Source: Onchidella celtica (lineage: Eukaryota > Mollusca > Gastropoda > Systellommatophora > Onchidiidae). From it: 64,000 nt of DNA. The notes under the pieces are model-generated. The model ran no database searches. It was not told the origin of the DNA and was given only the letters and a program-made list of their open reading frames with translations. Made by a program: the position numbers and the translations under genes. Below, one piece after another: positions 62,495 to 64,000 of this stretch; positions within the stretch are counted from its first letter, which is position 1; each line of letters opens with the position of its first letter. The stretch lies in assembly GCA_963931925.1 (NCBI GenBank), contig OZ007569.1:63487546-63551545 (forward strand), written 5' to 3'.

Positions 62495-64000
62495 ACAGCA
62501 AAGAATACATCTGACGTGATACTGCGTGTCGTAAGAGGCGACTAAAGGTGCAAAGGTCCTGGTCTCCCGAGAAGAGCCAGTTGGCGGTGGGCCAACTACC
62601 CACCCTGTAAAAATAAACCAGTTACAGAAACACAAGCAAATACTTTAAGTCAGTCTTTTATCTTGGGAGAAGGGGGAGCATCTGCACCTGTAGATTCAAT
62701 GAAGGACAATGGACAAAGCCGAAAGGACTCCACTGGCCTGACTGCTCCCTCATCAAACAAGTCACTCCGGATTGCGTCGTGGAATGTCCGCTCCATGTAT
62801 GAAGCAGGAAAGAGTGCCCAGGTTACAATGGAGATGAGGCGATACAGACTGCACATACTTGGAGTTAGCGAGACCCGCTGGATACAGTCCGGACTGAAAC
62901 AACTTAATTCTGGGGAAAAGATTTTGTATTCTGGAAGGGAGGACAAAAAGCATACAGAAGGAGTAGCGATCATCTTGAGCAAGCACGCCCAGAGGTCACT
63001 GAGGGGATGGGAACCCTACGGAAGGAGAATTATATTGGCATCATTTACTACAAAGAACAAGAACATCAACATGAACATTGTGCAGATATACGCCCCAACA
63101 AACGAAGCAACCGATGAGGACAAGGACGATTTCTACAACCAGCTTCAGGAAATAGTTGACACATTGCCAAGAAAAGATGTGAACATTATAATGGGAGACG
63201 CCAATGCCAAGATAGGACAGGACAATACAGGGTATGAAGACATTATGGGGCGCAATGGTTTGGGACAAATGAATGATAATGGAGAGCGGTTTGCAAGTTT
63301 CTGCGTATTTAACAGCTATGTGATTGGAGGTTCAGTATTCCCACACAAGAGGATCCATAAGGCCACTTGGATTTCACCGGATGGAGTAACTGAAAACCAG
63401 ATTGACCACTTTTGCATCACCCGACGATTCAGATGCTCACTGGAGGATGTCATAGTACAGAGAGGAGCTGATGTTGGATCTGACCATCACATGCTGCTGG
63501 CAAGACTCAAACTCCGCCTCAAGAAACAAGGTACCAGAGCAGGAACAAAGAGGAGAAAGTTTCAAGTGAGCCTTCTGGATGGAGACAAGAAGGAAGAGTT
63601 CCAGCTGACACTGAGGAATAGATTCAAACCCCTTGTTGACCTCGAAGAGACAGTAGATTTGGAGGCCCACTGGGCTAAGGTAAAAGGAGTATTTACATTG
63701 ACATGTCAGGATGTTCTTGGGGAAAATAAAGTGGAACACAAGGAATGGATCAGTCAAAAATCACTGGACTTGATAAGGATAAGAAGAGACCTAAAAGAAC
63801 AGGTAAATGCAAGTCGTACAAGAAGCTCAAGAGTTGGTAACCAGGAAGAGTACCGAGCATCAGCTAAAGAGGTCAAAAAATCAATTAAAAAAGACAAAGA
63901 GGAGTTCATAGGAATGTTAGCAGAGAAAGCAGAGAAGGCAGCAACAGGAGGACACATGAGGATCCTCTACCAGACTACAAAGACTCTTGCTGGAAAATAT
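62495..64000 (+). mobile_element. RTE-like LINE, 5' part, runs off the window
   Basis: Same family as the LINE at 38443-41978, by the shared 5' UTR (GACGTGAT, CGTGTCGTA, GGCGACTAAA) and protein. It lies in sense with the host gene after exon 49. The 5' edge is approximate. Confidence 0.8.
62605..64000 (+). CDS. LINE polyprotein, endonuclease domain (3' incomplete)
   Basis: The plus-strand frame is open to the window edge. It shows [22 protein letters not shown] (catalytic E), [20 protein letters not shown] (GDxN), TENQIDHFCI and GSDHHMLL (catalytic D/H), all the main EEP/APE motifs. These nick target DNA to prime reverse transcription. A lysine- and arginine-rich linker follows; the RT domain would lie beyond the window. 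The start may be the ATG near 62698. No stops or frameshifts are visible, so the copy may be young. Confidence 0.85.

Noticed and set aside
1..64000. CRISPR arrays, operons, Shine-Dalgarno sites
   Set aside because: The window is eukaryotic; the regular repeats seen are satellites, microsatellites or LTRs.

Overview
The window is nuclear DNA of an animal, most likely a marine invertebrate and probably a lophotrochozoan such as a mollusc. That placement is inference: it rests on the AT-rich, intron-dense layout, short exons with GT-AG borders, extracellular-matrix domains, a tRNA-derived SINE, RTE-like LINE pieces, Ty3/gypsy LTR elements and tandem-array interspersed repeats. No prokaryotic or organellar gene is visible.

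Layout. Positions 1-7348 hold no convincing gene, only microsatellites, homopolymer runs and a 36-bp minisatellite (about 1220-1780). From 7349 to at least 62003 the plus strand carries one gene, which I could assemble into 49 exons. Every junction has GT-AG borders and the codon phase is kept across all of them, giving 8955 nt or 2985 codons without a stop. The gene runs past the window or into an unseen last part. It encodes a signal peptide, eight thrombospondin type-1 (TSP1) repeats, one EGF-like module, one CCP/Sushi-like module and then 22 complete cadherin repeats plus the start of a 23rd. The cadherin repeats alternate between two types, so the array looks built from a duplicated two-repeat unit.

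The introns are crowded with mobile elements: two SINE copies of one family (introns 1 and 20), a piggyBac-like non-autonomous element with TTAA duplications (intron 6), a short inverted-repeat element (intron 20), two copies of one non-autonomous Ty3/gypsy-type LTR element (introns 13 and 28), a LINE with a gypsy fragment in its middle (intron 29), a dispersed repeat family carrying an ~80-bp tandem array (introns 22 and 39, with a partial copy in intron 44), LTR-like direct repeats (intron 43), and the 5' half of another LINE of the same family at the right edge.

The most unusual observation concerns the two LTR elements. The minus-strand copy (31647-37733) has 2491-bp LTRs; the plus-strand copy (16881-20427) has 1195-bp LTRs. 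The shared LTR parts align closely, and the ~1.3-kb difference in both LTRs is one block of 1294 bp that begins GTAAGT and ends with a CTAAT-like branch site, a pyrimidine tract and CAG, in the sense orientation of the element. Its removal gives exactly the short-LTR sequence. The short element therefore looks like the retrotransposed product of an RNA from which an intron lying inside the LTR (in R) had been spliced, with the spliced state then copied into both LTRs.
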